Positions 25,946 to 35,075 of a stretch of 64,000 nucleotides of DNA are shown here, piece by piece (position 1 is the stretch's first letter; every line of letters starts with the position of its first letter). The position numbers and the translations under genes are program-made. The stretch comes from Bacteroidales bacterium (lineage in GTDB: Bacteria; Bacteroidota; Bacteroidia; Bacteroidales; UBA932), in NCBI GenBank assembly GCA_017442315.1, contig JAFRZX010000054.1, positions 62,001-126,000 of the forward strand, written 5' to 3'. The notes under the pieces were generated by a model. The model had not been told where the DNA came from, ran no database searches, and saw only the letters and a program-made list of their open reading frames with translations.

Positions 25946-27460
25946 ATGAGCATTATGGACCTCAACGAGCAGGAGCTTTTCAGAAGAGAATCACTCGCTA
26001 AGCTCAGAGAACTCGGTATCGAACCCTATCCGGCACCACTTTACCCTATCAACACATCAGCCGCACAGATAAAGGCTGAATACGATGCTGAAAAAGGTAA
26101 CTTTCAGGACGTGGTCATAGCCGGGCGCATCATGTCAAGACGTATAATGGGGGCAGCATCTTTCGGAGAACTTCAGGATGAGACAGGACGTATCCAGATC
26201 TATGTCAACCGTGACGAGATATGCCCTGGAGAAGACAAGACCATGTACAACACAGTATGGAAGAAGCTGCTTGACATCGGTGATATAGTGGGAATCAAAG
26301 GATTTGCATTCATCACCAAGACCGGACAGCTTTCAATCCATGCCAAGGAACTGACTCTCCTCAGCAAATCCCTCCGCGTACTCCCTATAGTAAAGGAGAA
26401 GGACGGCGAGGTGTTTGATGCATTCTCGGATCCCGAACTCAAATACAGACAGAGATACGTAGACCTGATAGTAAACCCTCAGGTACGCGATACATTCATA
26501 AAGAGAAGCCAGATAGTAGCTACCATGCGTGAGTACTTCAACGAGGCCGGCTGCCTTGAGGTGGAGACTCCGATTCTTCAGAGCATACCAGGAGGAGCGA
26601 CAGCACGTCCGTTCATCACACACCACAACGCCCTTGACATTCCTCTCTACCTGCGTATCGCCAACGAACTCTATCTCAAGAGACTGATCGTCGGAGGTTA
26701 CCACGGAGTCTATGAGTTTGCAAAGGACTTCCGCAACGAAGGCATGGACAAGACCCATAACCCTGAGTTCACCTGCATGGAGATATATGTGGCATACAAG
26801 GACTATATCTGGATGATGGAGTTCGTGGAGAAGCTTCTCGAAAAGATTGCTCTCAAGCTCCATGGCAAGACAGAAGTCACAATCGGTGAGAACCAGGTCG
26901 ACTTCAAGCCGCCGTTCCGCCGCCTCCCTATCCTTGAGGCAATCAAGGAATATGCAGGAGTCGATGTTGCTGGAATGTCAGAGGACGAACTCAGAGATAC
27001 CTGCAAAAAACTTCATGTAGAAACAGACCCGTCATTCGGAAAAGGCAAACTGATAGATGCGATCTTCGGTGAATACTGCGAAAAGCATCTGGTACAGCCT
27101 ACTTTCATCACAGACTACCCTGTGGAAATGTCGCCTCTTACAAAGCGTCACCGCACAAATCCTGAGCTGACAGAACGTTTCGAACTTTTCGTATGCGGCA
27201 AGGAGCTGGCAAATGCATACAGCGAACTGAATGACCCTATAGATCAGTATGAGCGTTTCCAGGACCAGCTAAAACTTAAGGACAAGGGAGATGACGAGGC
27301 TATGTTCATTGACATGGACTTCGTACGCGCGCTTGAATACGGCATGCCTCCGACATCCGGACTCGGAATGGGAATAGACCGTCTGACCATGTTCATGACC
27401 AACTCCCCTACCATCCAGGATGTGCTATTCTTCCCTCAGATGAGGCCTAAGAGTCTGTAG
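25946..27460 (+). CDS. lysS: Lysyl-tRNA synthetase, class II
   Basis: Charges tRNA-Lys with lysine. The 504-residue length is typical of class II LysRS. An OB-fold anticodon domain ([20 protein letters not shown], then the [10 protein letters not shown] stretch) precedes the catalytic core. Motif 2 is [25 protein letters not shown] and motif 3 is [12 protein letters not shown]. It is transcribed alone from a promoter divergent to recJ and ends at a strong hairpin terminator. Confidence 0.97.
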   Translation: MSIMDLNEQELFRRESLAKLRELGIEPYPAPLYPINTSAAQIKAEYDAEKGNFQDVVIAGRIMSRRIMGAASFGELQDETGRIQIYVNRDEICPGEDKTMYNTVWKKLLDIGDIVGIKGFAFITKTGQLSIHAKELTLLSKSLRVLPIVKEKDGEVFDAFSDPELKYRQRYVDLIVNPQVRDTFIKRSQIVATMREYFNEAGCLEVETPILQSIPGGATARPFITHHNALDIPLYLRIANELYLKRLIVGGYHGVYEFAKDFRNEGMDKTHNPEFTCMEIYVAYKDYIWMMEFVEKLLEKIALKLHGKTEVTIGENQVDFKPPFRRLPILEAIKEYAGVDVAGMSEDELRDTCKKLHVETDPSFGKGKLIDAIFGEYCEKHLVQPTFITDYPVEMSPLTKRHRTNPELTERFELFVCGKELANAYSELNDPIDQYERFQDQLKLKDKGDDEAMFIDMDFVRALEYGMPPTSGLGMGIDRLTMFMTNSPTIQDVLFFPQMRPKSL

Positions 27461-27483
27461 AAGAAGACGTAATACGAACCTAA

Positions 27484-27530
27484 AAGAAGCTGCATTCCAT
27501 GAGTATCCAGGAATGCAGCTTCTTCAATTT
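27484..27530. terminator. Bidirectional intrinsic terminator between lysS and the lipoprotein gene
   Basis: A perfect 15-bp stem (27484-27498 pairs with 27510-27524) with an 11-nt loop. It is A-rich on the left and ends TTCTTCAATTT on the right. It lies 23 bp after lysS and 28 bp after the stop of the convergent gene at 27558, so it suits both. Confidence 0.85.
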
Positions 27531-27557
27531 CAAGAGACACGAAGATTCCGGAATCTG

Positions 27558-29171
27558 TTACATCCAGAATCCGGAAGCCGGTGATGCCCCGTTCCTGCTC
27601 ATTGCAGGAATATCCATTGTGACAAGTTCTCCGGCATTATTGTCTTTATCAAATGCAATCATGAACAGCTTGTAATCATAATTCCAGTCCAACTGCAGGA
27701 TTTCCCTGTCCTGAGCATAGAAGGTATAAATTCCGAGGAAATCATTGTCAAGCATCAGTTCCCTTACATCAGCATCGTCAGCACCTTCTTCCTCAAGGAC
27801 ATCAGAAGAATACACCGAATATAATGCTGATTCAGCTCCGTCTTTCAATTCAAATGTGACAGGAAGGACAGCAAAGCCGGCATATTCTTCATAAAGGTTG
27901 TCATAATCAGCCAAGGCATCTCCATCATAATAATTGCTGAAGGTAGCTGATACCGTAGCAGATGTTTCCTTCTCGTCAGGAGCGACCACCAGTTCCATAG
28001 TAACCTCGGAAGCATAATTTCCTTCCTTGTCCATACATACGGCACACACATAATGCTTTTTGCCTGGAGTCATCGAAAAACTTATGTCACGCACACCCCG
28101 ATGACCGTAATTCTCCACGAAATCCGCCCTGCTCCGACATTCTCCATAGCGGATGGTCTTCTGTATTTCCGAATCAAGAAGGGCCTTGACCCCTTCTCCA
28201 TCTGCGCCGCCGAATTCGTTCAGAAGATCTTCTTCAGCCAATATCGCAACATATGAGACACTGAGGTCAGACGGAGTGAATATAACCTTCACACTGCGGC
28301 TGGTCATGCTGGGATATTCAAAGCTGAAGGTCACACCGGATGGATCTCCAGGAGGATCTGTTTTAAAGAAGCCTTTATATAGAGGTGTTGTGATGTCCCC
28401 GTCATACCCGAATGCCACAATCATGTAATCGGTCTCAGGCTCCAGAACACCTTTGAAGTAGTATACATTTTCACCGGAAACGGCATTGCTGGCAAAAAAC
28501 GGCTTGTAGTAATTCAAAAGCATGCTTTGCAGTCTGGAATCAGATAGTCCTTCATACACGTAATCAGGAAGTTCCATCCATACGTACCTGTCATCATTGC
28601 TCGGAATTATGTGAATCCTCGCATCTACAGCGGAGACTTCATCTATATTGATATCCAGGACGTTTTCTGACATGATCACTTTTGTAGTCCTTGTCTTGAC
28701 GGCCTCTATATCAGAAACAATGTTCCCGGAGTCATCTACATGACATGCAAATACGACAAAATTCATTTCCGGCGACAGTCCTTCGACATCACGCATATAC
28801 TCATCCATCTTCCAAAGATCAGACAACGGTCCGTCCTTGTACTCCTTGAAAACGCTGTTAAGGTAATACCTGACAGTATTTGACAGATCATCCAGATCCC
28901 CGTAGACTGTGAGGTAATCTTCTGTGACAACACCGCAATAATATGGCTTGTCCTTGGAATCAGGAGTTACCTTGACCTTGCAATAAGAAGCATGCAGGTC
29001 GCTTATTCCGATAAGGAAAGGACCTTCCGACAACTGCTGCAGATTTCCTTCTGTCACGGTATTTCCTGATCCGTCTTCATCAGGAGACAGTACATCATCC
29101 TTTTCTGTACATGAAAACACCGCAGACATCAATATGCATGCAGTGAGAAAACAAAAGATTCTTTTCATCAT
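27558..29171 (-). CDS. Orphan surface lipoprotein with internal repeats, unknown function
   Basis: A 537-residue SPII lipoprotein (lipobox VFSC soon after MMKRIFCFLTAC). I cannot name the family. The body seems built from about four related 110-130-residue modules. Each opens with a hydrophobic strand and a Pro/Ser-Asp turn (VKVTPDS, IHIIPSND, VKVIFTPSD, then an FELKDG variant), has an aromatic strand such as YYCGVV, YVWMEL, YVAILA or YSVYSS, and an acidic helix. The spacers TDYMIVAFGYD and YDYKLFMIAFDKD look like fibronectin-type edge strands. Start choice among ATGs at 29177, 29171 and 29168 is not decisive. It is transcribed alone and convergent with lysS. Confidence 0.7.
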   Translation of the reverse strand: MMKRIFCFLTACILMSAVFSCTEKDDVLSPDEDGSGNTVTEGNLQQLSEGPFLIGISDLHASYCKVKVTPDSKDKPYYCGVVTEDYLTVYGDLDDLSNTVRYYLNSVFKEYKDGPLSDLWKMDEYMRDVEGLSPEMNFVVFACHVDDSGNIVSDIEAVKTRTTKVIMSENVLDINIDEVSAVDARIHIIPSNDDRYVWMELPDYVYEGLSDSRLQSMLLNYYKPFFASNAVSGENVYYFKGVLEPETDYMIVAFGYDGDITTPLYKGFFKTDPPGDPSGVTFSFEYPSMTSRSVKVIFTPSDLSVSYVAILAEEDLLNEFGGADGEGVKALLDSEIQKTIRYGECRSRADFVENYGHRGVRDISFSMTPGKKHYVCAVCMDKEGNYASEVTMELVVAPDEKETSATVSATFSNYYDGDALADYDNLYEEYAGFAVLPVTFELKDGAESALYSVYSSDVLEEEGADDADVRELMLDNDFLGIYTFYAQDREILQLDWNYDYKLFMIAFDKDNNAGELVTMDIPAMSRNGASPASGFWM

Positions 29172-29222
29172 AGACATAAAGTTCAAACCGCTTATATAAA
29201 TCAGTTTCTCATTTTTCCTCGC

Positions 29223-29230
29223 CAAAGATA
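29223..29230 (-). promoter_or_regulatory. Putative -7 box for the orphan lipoprotein gene
   Basis: TATCTTTG on the minus strand, about 52 bp before the ATG at 29171, supports rejecting the longer TTG start at 29225. Confidence 0.5.
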
Positions 29231-29243
29231 AGCATATTTATTC

Positions 29244-29251
29244 TATCTTTG
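29244..29251 (+). promoter_or_regulatory. Putative -7 box for the methyltransferase-aroE pair
   Basis: TATCTTTG, 24 bp before ATG 29276, back to back with the box of the divergent lipoprotein gene. Confidence 0.5.
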
Positions 29252-29275
29252 CAGATATAACCGAATTTATCTCCT

Positions 29276-30073
29276 ATGAAGATAGAAACGATAACTTCCG
29301 CACAGAATCCAAAAATAAAGACTCTTCTCAATCTTCAGGAAAAGTCAAAGACAAGGCGTCAGGAAGGTCTTTTTGTAACAGAAGGCAAAAGAGAACTTCT
29401 CCACTGCCTGGAAGCAGGCTACAAGCCTCATACAATCTTCGTATGTCAGGAAATAATGCAGGAAGGCGACCTTGAGCAAATCGCATCTTATTGCGCATGC
29501 AATTTCATAGACATCCCACGAAACCTTTACGAAAAGGTTGCATACAGAGGAAGCACAGAAGGCGTAATTGCTGAAATGCACTGCAAAGACATGACCCTTG
29601 AAAGTCTCGATATAAAGGAAAACCCTCTGATAGTAGTACTGGAATCTGTAGAAAAACCCGGAAACCTTGGAGCCGTTCTCAGAAGTGCAGATGCAGCTGG
29701 CGCAGATGCTGTCATAGTATGCGATCCGCTTACAGACATGTACAATCCTAATCTCATACGTTCCAGCATAGGAGCTCTATTTACAGTCCCTGTTGCCACA
29801 GCTTCTTCAGAAGAGACAATCAGATGGCTCAAGGACAAAGGCATAAGAATATATACAGCACAGTTGCAGGATTCCGAATGGTACTATGATACAGACATGA
29901 GGAAAGGTACTGCAATCATCATGGGTACAGAAGCAAAAGGACTGACCGGGATATGGAGAGAAGCAGCCGATGCGCATATAAAGATCCCCATGCTGGGCAG
30001 ACTGGATTCACTGAACGTATCAGTCTCGGCAGCAATACTGATGTTCGAGGCTGTCAGACAACGCAATCTATGA
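29276..30073 (+). CDS. TrmH/SpoU-family rRNA methyltransferase (RlmB-like)
   Basis: A 265-residue SPOUT 2'-O-methyltransferase with an N-terminal substrate-binding domain (EGLFVTEGKRELLHCLEAG) and the three SpoU motifs: EKPGNLGAVLRSAD (126-139), MGTEAKGL (216-223) and IPMLGRLDSLNVSVSAA (237-253). The domain layout resembles enzymes methylating 23S rRNA. Its stop overlaps the aroE start by 4 bp (30070-30073), so the two are translationally coupled. It is the second SpoU enzyme in the window and is distinct from the short one at 6594. Confidence 0.88.
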   Translation: MKIETITSAQNPKIKTLLNLQEKSKTRRQEGLFVTEGKRELLHCLEAGYKPHTIFVCQEIMQEGDLEQIASYCACNFIDIPRNLYEKVAYRGSTEGVIAEMHCKDMTLESLDIKENPLIVVLESVEKPGNLGAVLRSADAAGADAVIVCDPLTDMYNPNLIRSSIGALFTVPVATASSEETIRWLKDKGIRIYTAQLQDSEWYYDTDMRKGTAIIMGTEAKGLTGIWREAADAHIKIPMLGRLDSLNVSVSAAILMFEAVRQRNL

Positions 30074-30828
30074 AATTCGGACTTATAGGACATCCGACAG
30101 GACATTCGCTTTCTCCTGCCCTTTTCAAGGCAGGCTATGAAGGCAAATATTGCTATGAACTCATTGAAAGTGCTGACTTTGAGACAGCTTATGATATTTT
30201 CCTTGACAGATTTGATGGTATCAACGTAACATCTCCATTCAAGGAAATGGCATATGCAAAGGCTGACATACTCTCAGAGGAATGCAAGAAAATAAAGGCT
30301 GCAAATATTCTTATGAAGACAGCCGAAGGCATCAAGGCATTCAACTCAGACTATCTTGGAGTCCGCAAATGGCTGACAGAAACAGTCGAAGCATACGGTC
30401 AAATGAAGAGGGTGCTGATAGCAGGTATGGGAGGTGCAGGTAAGGCAGCTGCTGCGGCGGCGGAATCCCTCGGCATGGACACCATCCTGATGAACAGGAC
30501 ATTATATGATGACAGGATCCGTCCGTTATCTGAATTCAGCATGCATTTCAGGGATGCCGACATCATCATATACTGCATTCCTGATGCAATCCGGCAGATA
30601 GACGACCTGACCGACTGTGACCTGACATCCGGGAAACCTAGATTCATACTTGAAGCCAACTATAAAAACCCTGCTTTTGAAAAGATCCTGCTTGACAAGA
30701 TGAAAGATGGCAATACCGGAACAAGATATACAGGCGGCAAGACATGGCTGCTGTATCAGGCTGTGACAGGCTATGAAATTTTTACCGGAGAAAAGCCATC
30801 TTTAGAGAGAATGTCTGCTTGTTTGTGA
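30070..30828 (+). CDS. aroE: Shikimate dehydrogenase
   Basis: NADPH-dependent reduction of 3-dehydroshikimate to shikimate. It has 252 residues from ATG 30070. The shikimate-binding GHSLSPALF, the catalytic lysine in NVTSPFKE, the aspartate in FNSDYLG, the nucleotide-binding GMGGAGKAA and the C-terminal GGKTWLLYQAVTGYEIFTG all match. The usual AVNT motif is replaced by AANIL. I reject a longer start at 29953, since it runs inside the upstream gene. It is coupled to the methyltransferase by an ATGA overlap. Confidence 0.93.
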   Translation: MKFGLIGHPTGHSLSPALFKAGYEGKYCYELIESADFETAYDIFLDRFDGINVTSPFKEMAYAKADILSEECKKIKAANILMKTAEGIKAFNSDYLGVRKWLTETVEAYGQMKRVLIAGMGGAGKAAAAAAESLGMDTILMNRTLYDDRIRPLSEFSMHFRDADIIIYCIPDAIRQIDDLTDCDLTSGKPRFILEANYKNPAFEKILLDKMKDGNTGTRYTGGKTWLLYQAVTGYEIFTGEKPSLERMSACL

Positions 30829-30880
30829 GAAATTATCACTATCTTGCGAAGTTTTTGAAAAGACCCTAATAATACTGATC

Positions 30881-31360
30881 ATGATAAACAAAGTCATACT
30901 GATAGGTAACGTCGGCCAGGATCCTGAAGTACGTTATACAGGAGATGCCGGCAATGGTGCAAAAGTAGCCACCCTTCGGCTTGCCACAACAGAAAGATAC
31001 CGCGACAGAAACGGCAATCTGCAGGAGCATACCGAATGGCATAGTGTTGTCGTATGGAGAAACACAGCGGATGTGGTGGAGAAATATGTCAGGAAGGGAA
31101 CTCAATTGTACATAGAAGGACGTCTGCGTACCAGATCATGGGATGACCAGAACGGAAACAAGAGATATACGACAGAGGTAGTTGCAGACACTCTCCAGCT
31201 TCTGGGAAGGAAGCAGGATTCCGCTGTGCAGCAGGGAGGGTATCAGACACCGGCCCAGCAACCATACGGACAACAGCAGCATGCTCCACAGCAATTTCAG
31301 CAGCAAGTTCCGGCCAGCCCTGTGATTGACGATCAGCCTGACGACGATCTTCCATTCTGA
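30881..31360 (+). CDS. ssb: Single-stranded DNA-binding protein
   Basis: Protects ssDNA during replication and repair. The 159-residue protein has an OB fold starting MINKVILIGNVGQDPEVRYT, the TEWHSVVVW core, a Gln/Pro-rich linker (about 112-148) and the acidic tail ending DDDLPF that recruits partner proteins. It lies between aroE and purA, with short gaps and no clear promoter of its own. Confidence 0.95.
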   Translation: MINKVILIGNVGQDPEVRYTGDAGNGAKVATLRLATTERYRDRNGNLQEHTEWHSVVVWRNTADVVEKYVRKGTQLYIEGRLRTRSWDDQNGNKRYTTEVVADTLQLLGRKQDSAVQQGGYQTPAQQPYGQQQHAPQQFQQQVPASPVIDDQPDDDLPF

Positions 31361-31402
31361 TGACAAATTTCTGAGAAACGATAAAAAGAACATAATAACG
31401 AC

Positions 31403-32665
31403 ATGAAACTTGATGTTGTACTCGGCCTCCAGTGGGGCGACGAAGGTAAAGGTAAAATTGTAGATGTACTTGCCGGAAACTATCCGGTAGTGGCGCGTTT
31501 TCAGGGTGGTCCCAACGCCGGACACTCTCTTCATTTTGACGGCAAAAGCTTCGTCCTGAGATCTGTTCCGTCAGGAATATTCAGGGATGATGCCAAGAAC
31601 ATAGTTGGAAATGGCGTCGTGCTTGACCCGATAACCTTCAAGGGAGAATGCGAAAACATCGGAGCGAAGACAGGCATTCCTGTGACAGAGCGCATCGTTA
31701 TCGCTAAGAAAGCCCACCTGATCCTACCGACCCACAGGCTTCTTGATGCAGCCAATGAAGCAGCTATGGGCAAAGGCAAGATAGGCTCCACACTTAAAGG
31801 TATCGGCCCCACATATACCGACAAGATAAGCCGTCACGGACTTCGTGTCGGAGATATTCTTGCTGCTGATTTTGCAGACAGATATGCCAAGCTCCAGAAC
31901 AGACACATCAACCTGCTCAATCAGATGGGATACGAATGTGACCCTCATGCCGAAGATGAAGCATTCATGGAAGCAGTGGAATACCTCAGAAAATTCGAGC
32001 TTGTAGACTGTGAATATTATGTAAACGACCTCCTGAAGACCAAGGAGATACTGGCTGAAGGAGCACAGGGTTCCATGCTTGACATCGATTACGGTTCCTA
32101 CCCGTTTGTAACCTCCTCCACAACGTCATGTGCAGGTGCATGCGTCGGTCTGGGAGTGAATCCTCATCAGATAGGACACGTATACGGCATATTCAAAGCA
32201 TATTGCACACGCGTGGGAAGCGGACCGTTCCCTACAGAACTTTTCGATGAGACCGGGGAGGAGATACGCAGGATAGGCCACGAGTTCGGAGCCGTCACAG
32301 GTCGCCCACGTAGATGCGGATGGCTTGATCTGGTAGCATTGAAATATGCCGTCATGATCAGTGGAGTGACTGATCTGATAATGATGAAGTCTGACTGCCT
32401 CGACTCATTTGAAACCATCAAGGTCTGCACATCCTACATCGTGGACGGCAAGCCTTCAGACCAATGGCCTTTCGATACATATGCAGACATCCAGCCTGTA
32501 TATACTGAATTCAAAGGATGGCATACAGACCTCACTCACTGCAGAACCGAGGAGGAACTTCCGACAGAATTCCGTAACTACATCGCGTTCATGGAACAGT
32601 ATCTTGGAGTTCCGATCAAGATAATTTCAGTTGGCCCTGACAGAGAAGCCACTATAATGAGATAA
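31403..32665 (+). CDS. purA: Adenylosuccinate synthetase
   Basis: Joins IMP and aspartate using GTP on the way to AMP. It has 420 residues; the signature LGLQWGDEGKGKIVD has catalytic Asp13, GGPNAGHSL supplies the catalytic histidine, and GSTLKGIGPTY and GRPRRCGWLDLVALKY are also intact. It is followed 6 bp later by the terminator shared with the convergent PUL. Confidence 0.97.
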   Translation: MKLDVVLGLQWGDEGKGKIVDVLAGNYPVVARFQGGPNAGHSLHFDGKSFVLRSVPSGIFRDDAKNIVGNGVVLDPITFKGECENIGAKTGIPVTERIVIAKKAHLILPTHRLLDAANEAAMGKGKIGSTLKGIGPTYTDKISRHGLRVGDILAADFADRYAKLQNRHINLLNQMGYECDPHAEDEAFMEAVEYLRKFELVDCEYYVNDLLKTKEILAEGAQGSMLDIDYGSYPFVTSSTTSCAGACVGLGVNPHQIGHVYGIFKAYCTRVGSGPFPTELFDETGEEIRRIGHEFGAVTGRPRRCGWLDLVALKYAVMISGVTDLIMMKSDCLDSFETIKVCTSYIVDGKPSDQWPFDTYADIQPVYTEFKGWHTDLTHCRTEEELPTEFRNYIAFMEQYLGVPIKIISVGPDREATIMR

Positions 32666-32671
32666 AGAAAG

Positions 32672-32716
32672 AATCAGATGCTCCGACCTGACAGTCCGAG
32701 CATCTGATTTTTTTAA
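32672..32716. terminator. Bidirectional terminator between purA and the PUL
   Basis: A 12-bp perfect stem, AATCAGATGCTC (32672-32683) with GAGCATCTGATT (32698-32709), is followed by a run of seven T on the plus strand and a T-rich stretch on the minus strand. It ends purA and the leftward PUL transcript, whose last stop codon is at 32713-32715. Confidence 0.85.
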
Positions 32717-35067
32717 TACTTAACATCAATCCGGCAAGTCTCATCCGACCTGAGGACAGGCAGCATTATCACTGCTTCCTTTGTCTCCGGGTCATATTCG
32801 GACGGTAAGGTAATACCTCCTGACAGCTTCACAACCGGTTTTCTTTCCAGGCCTCCGAGAACCACAGTGTAGGCACGTTCTGAAGGCATGCCATCATAGG
32901 TTCCGACACGTTTTCCTATTTCAAGTACACAAGATGCCGCTGAAGCCTTGCATACAAACTCTGTGGTAGCGAAATCTTTTTCATAAGCCTGCGAAATACC
33001 GTCATCTTCATAATGAACATATGAGTGAGTGCCCTTTCCGGGTGCAACGAAGATACGCATTTCCCTCTGAGGAGACTGAAGATTCTGTATTCCCTCCGCA
33101 GCCAGAGGTATTATCGCTCCAGAACGCACAAACCAAGGATTCTCATCGATTGCATAATGAAGAACCGCCTCTGTTCCTCCTTTGCGCATTTTCCTGTGCG
33201 CCATATCATACCAGTCAGATCCTCCAGGAAACCACATTTTCCTCTCAGTCAGTCCTGTGACCGTATCTGCAGGCTGACATAATACTGTAGCCAGAATGTC
33301 ATCACCGAAGAAAAACTCTTCATTACACTCATATGCCTTATCATCTTCCGGATACTCATAGTATAGAGGGCGGCATATCGATACCCCTGTATCATAAGCC
33401 TGGCGAGCAGCATCATATATATAAGGAGAAAGCGCATATCTCAGTTCTATGGCATCCTTCATATATTCATAGTGATCCGGGAATGCCCATATACGACGTT
33501 CCAGACGGGATGAATTTGTAGAATGAGTCTTGAACACCGGAGTGAACACTCCGTACTGAAGCCAACGGGTCAGCATCTCGGCCTCCGTATTCCGTTTTAC
33601 AAGCTGCATATGTCCTCCAATATCATGTCCCCAGTAGCCGTAACCCACATTGGATGCTGTTGCTGTGAAATATGGCAGGAATCTGAGGACTTCCCATGTG
33701 TCATATGTATCTCCGGAAAAGCCCAGCTGATACCTGTGACTTCCAAGTCCTCCCCAACGATGGTATATCATAGGTCTTTCTGCAGACAGCCCTTCATGCT
33801 TTCCCTGACGGACCTTGTCATTGAAGAAGGTCCAGTTGAGCCAGAAAGTATTGTTCAGGTCCTTTGTATACCTGCTCATCTTCCATTGTTGCCAGTCAAG
33901 CCACCAGAAATCAACCCCCATCTCCTCAAGAGGACCGATTACCGAATTGAAATAGGCATCAGCCCACTCCTGCTGGTCTATCCTGAAAGGGACACGCACA
34001 CGGTGAGAGCCATTCCTGAACCCTTGCGGACCGTCATATTCAGAAGTTCTGGACAGGTAGTCCGCAACAAAACGGTCATAACATTCTTCTCTTTCGCTGA
34101 TACCCAGGGCCGGGTGCAGATTAAGAGAGGTCTTCAGTCCAAGGGCGTGCACGTCGGCAAGGAAACCTTCCGGATCTGGAAAATAATCCCGGTTCCAAGT
34201 ATATCCGGTCCATCCGAACCTTTGTCCTTCTTCATCCCTCGGATATTTCTCACGTGTCATAGGATAGGTATAATGCCAGTCCATGTCTATAACCATGATA
34301 TCAATAGGTATTTCCCTGCTTCTGAATTCATTGCCAAGAGCCAGGAACTCCTCATCGGAATACTTCCAGTAACGGCTCCACCAATAACCGAAAGCATATT
34401 TAGGAGGAAGCGGGATACGCCCAGCTATCTTCACGAAATCAGCAAGCGCATCCTTATAGTCATGTCCATATGCGAACAGATACAAGTCCAACCTTCTGCC
34501 TTCAGGACGGCATACCACCCACTCGCCCCAATCTGAGTCATTCTTCTCGAACAGATGCCTTTCACTCTCATCCATTATCGTCCATCCGTCTCTTGATATT
34601 ATACCAGGCTCCATAGGATCATCAGGATTGAGTTTCCCGAATCCGTTGCAGCCGTCAAGAGTACGCGAGGTTCCAAGAAGATTGCCTGTATCCTCCTTGC
34701 CAGGATACCACTTCTGCTGTTTTCCGTCAAGCTGGAAGGTGACAGCAAGGTTATCCTCCGAAAAACATTCGTTTCCCTCATAGGCAAGGGTCAGACGTGA
34801 TGTCTTTATCGTAAGGACATCTCCGGAACGACGAACCTTGAAATCAGGGACAGGAAGACACCTGTTGACTACAGCAAGTGACGCACGATCTTCAAACAAG
34901 CCGTCTTCAGCCCATTCCATACGGATCAGGCGGTCAGTCAGCACTGTAAAGCGGGCATTACCTTCCACTACAACGGCCTCATCGGAAGCCTTCGGTTCGA
35001 GTTTCCCTGCAGCCTGAAGACCCACCGGTAACAGGAGCAGGAGGAACATTGACAATCTTTTCATCAT
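32713..35067 (-). CDS. Glycoside hydrolase family 31 (alpha-glucosidase/alpha-xylosidase type)
   Basis: A 784-residue exported enzyme with a signal peptide ending near GLQAA. An N-terminal beta-sandwich precedes the (beta/alpha)8 barrel. The catalytic nucleophile is Asp391 in DFWWLDWQQW and the acid/base Asp453 in GFSGDTYDTW; WWSRYWKYSDEE and the VIDMDWH motif also mark GH31. It would release alpha-linked glucose, xylose or galactose from glycan ends. No lipobox is seen, so the enzyme is probably periplasmic. It is the last gene of the PUL, 8 bp after GH2. The family is certain; linkage specificity is not. Confidence 0.92.
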   Translation of the reverse strand: MMKRLSMFLLLLLPVGLQAAGKLEPKASDEAVVVEGNARFTVLTDRLIRMEWAEDGLFEDRASLAVVNRCLPVPDFKVRRSGDVLTIKTSRLTLAYEGNECFSEDNLAVTFQLDGKQQKWYPGKEDTGNLLGTSRTLDGCNGFGKLNPDDPMEPGIISRDGWTIMDESERHLFEKNDSDWGEWVVCRPEGRRLDLYLFAYGHDYKDALADFVKIAGRIPLPPKYAFGYWWSRYWKYSDEEFLALGNEFRSREIPIDIMVIDMDWHYTYPMTREKYPRDEEGQRFGWTGYTWNRDYFPDPEGFLADVHALGLKTSLNLHPALGISEREECYDRFVADYLSRTSEYDGPQGFRNGSHRVRVPFRIDQQEWADAYFNSVIGPLEEMGVDFWWLDWQQWKMSRYTKDLNNTFWLNWTFFNDKVRQGKHEGLSAERPMIYHRWGGLGSHRYQLGFSGDTYDTWEVLRFLPYFTATASNVGYGYWGHDIGGHMQLVKRNTEAEMLTRWLQYGVFTPVFKTHSTNSSRLERRIWAFPDHYEYMKDAIELRYALSPYIYDAARQAYDTGVSICRPLYYEYPEDDKAYECNEEFFFGDDILATVLCQPADTVTGLTERKMWFPGGSDWYDMAHRKMRKGGTEAVLHYAIDENPWFVRSGAIIPLAAEGIQNLQSPQREMRIFVAPGKGTHSYVHYEDDGISQAYEKDFATTEFVCKASAASCVLEIGKRVGTYDGMPSERAYTVVLGGLERKPVVKLSGGITLPSEYDPETKEAVIMLPVLRSDETCRIDVKY

Positions 35068-35075
35068 ATTCTTTC

